Source of the DNA: Anaerolineae bacterium
GTDB taxonomy: Bacteria; Chloroflexota; Anaerolineae; UBA1429
Direction of reading: 5' to 3'
DNA length: 5,153 bases
Assembly: GCA_016928125.1 (NCBI GenBank)
Contig: JAFGLK010000523.1
Coordinates: 1 to 5,153 of the forward strand
Shown here: positions 4,965 through 5,153 of the stretch, in pieces
Position numbering within the stretch: the stretch's first letter is position 1
Layout: every line of letters begins with the position of its first letter
The notes under the pieces: generated by a model
What the model was told of the DNA's origin: nothing
Seen by the model: the letters and a program-made list of their open reading frames with translations, nothing else
Database searches by the model: none
Made by a program: the position numbers and the translations under genes

Positions 4965-5153
4965 TGCGGCGTATTGGCGTCAGATCCGGCCTAGCATTCA
5001 CCCTCGCGCTCTGCTTGCTGTGCGGCTGTCTGCCCACGGTGATCCAGACGGAACAGGAGTATGTGCTCATCCGGGCCCAGGGTGACCGCTTGGTCATCCT
5101 AGAGGACGAAGACCCCTTCTATGAGCGCGTCGATAGCGAGGTCTTTGCGGATC
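4964..5153 (+). CDS. Lipoprotein, N-terminal 63 residues only (gene runs off the window)
   Basis: The gene is open to the window edge with no stop. Residues 1-9 (MRRIGVRSG) are basic, and 10-19 form a hydrophobic core ending in LLCGC, where Cys22 follows Leu19-Cys20-Gly21 as a lipobox; a Cys at -2 is uncommon but tolerated. The visible mature part after LPTVIQTEQEYV is acidic, with EDEDPFYE at 47-54. No domain can be recognised in so short a piece. The ATG at 4964 is chosen for its signal sequence; the upstream AGGTGGGGAG is 13 nt away, rather far for a ribosome site. A GTG at 4943 is in frame but would be a less natural signal-peptide start. An extended -10 promoter stands about 50 bp upstream. 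The product is probably anchored at the outer face of the cytoplasmic membrane. Confidence 0.75.
   Translation, partial: MRRIGVRSGLAFTLALCLLCGCLPTVIQTEQEYVLIRAQGDRLVILEDEDPFYERVDSEVFAD

Overview
The window is GC-rich bacterial DNA. It contains the 3' end of a tRNA-Gly, a small repeat protein that I do not recognise, a three-gene operon on the minus strand, and the start of a lipoprotein gene leaving on the plus strand. The source organism cannot be fixed from this sequence alone. Strong Shine-Dalgarno sites, a tRNA whose gene lacks an encoded CCA end, and an extended -10 promoter (TG-G-TACAAT) would suit a GC-rich Chloroflexota genome, but that placement is a weak inference.

Layout. Positions 1-30 are the T arm and acceptor end of tRNA-Gly, followed by a probable intrinsic terminator (46-104). 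A perfect 36-bp palindrome sits at 119-154, and about 200 bases without a gene follow. A long hairpin (359-394) lies just past the end of a minus-strand gene (416-781). That gene encodes a 121-residue exported protein, probably a lipoprotein, whose mature part is almost entirely four 22-residue repeats, each with an invariant YHDSHW core. The repeats are in exact register (66 bp), and the cores differ only at synonymous positions. This is the most unusual object in the window.

Positions 782-1453 hold no convincing gene. They contain a good minus-strand intrinsic terminator (1117-1144), a 14-bp perfect dyad (998-1011) and a hairpin (1377-1410).

The operon reads right to left: an MFS transporter (3475-4755), a CtBP/PGDH-like D-2-hydroxyacid dehydrogenase (2465-3466) and a six-bladed NHL propeller resembling peptidyl-alpha-hydroxyglycine alpha-amidating lyases (1454-2398). 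The first two genes are 8 nt apart, and the dehydrogenase Shine-Dalgarno overlaps the transporter stop. A sigma70-like promoter (4806-4833) precedes the transporter, with an operator-like dyad at the predicted start point. The simplest reading is import of a small organic acid or hydroxyacid conjugate by the transporter, with processing in the cytoplasm by the lyase-like propeller and the NAD-dependent dehydrogenase. The substrate is unknown.

From 4907 a divergent promoter leads into a lipoprotein gene (4964 onward) that the window cuts after 63 codons.
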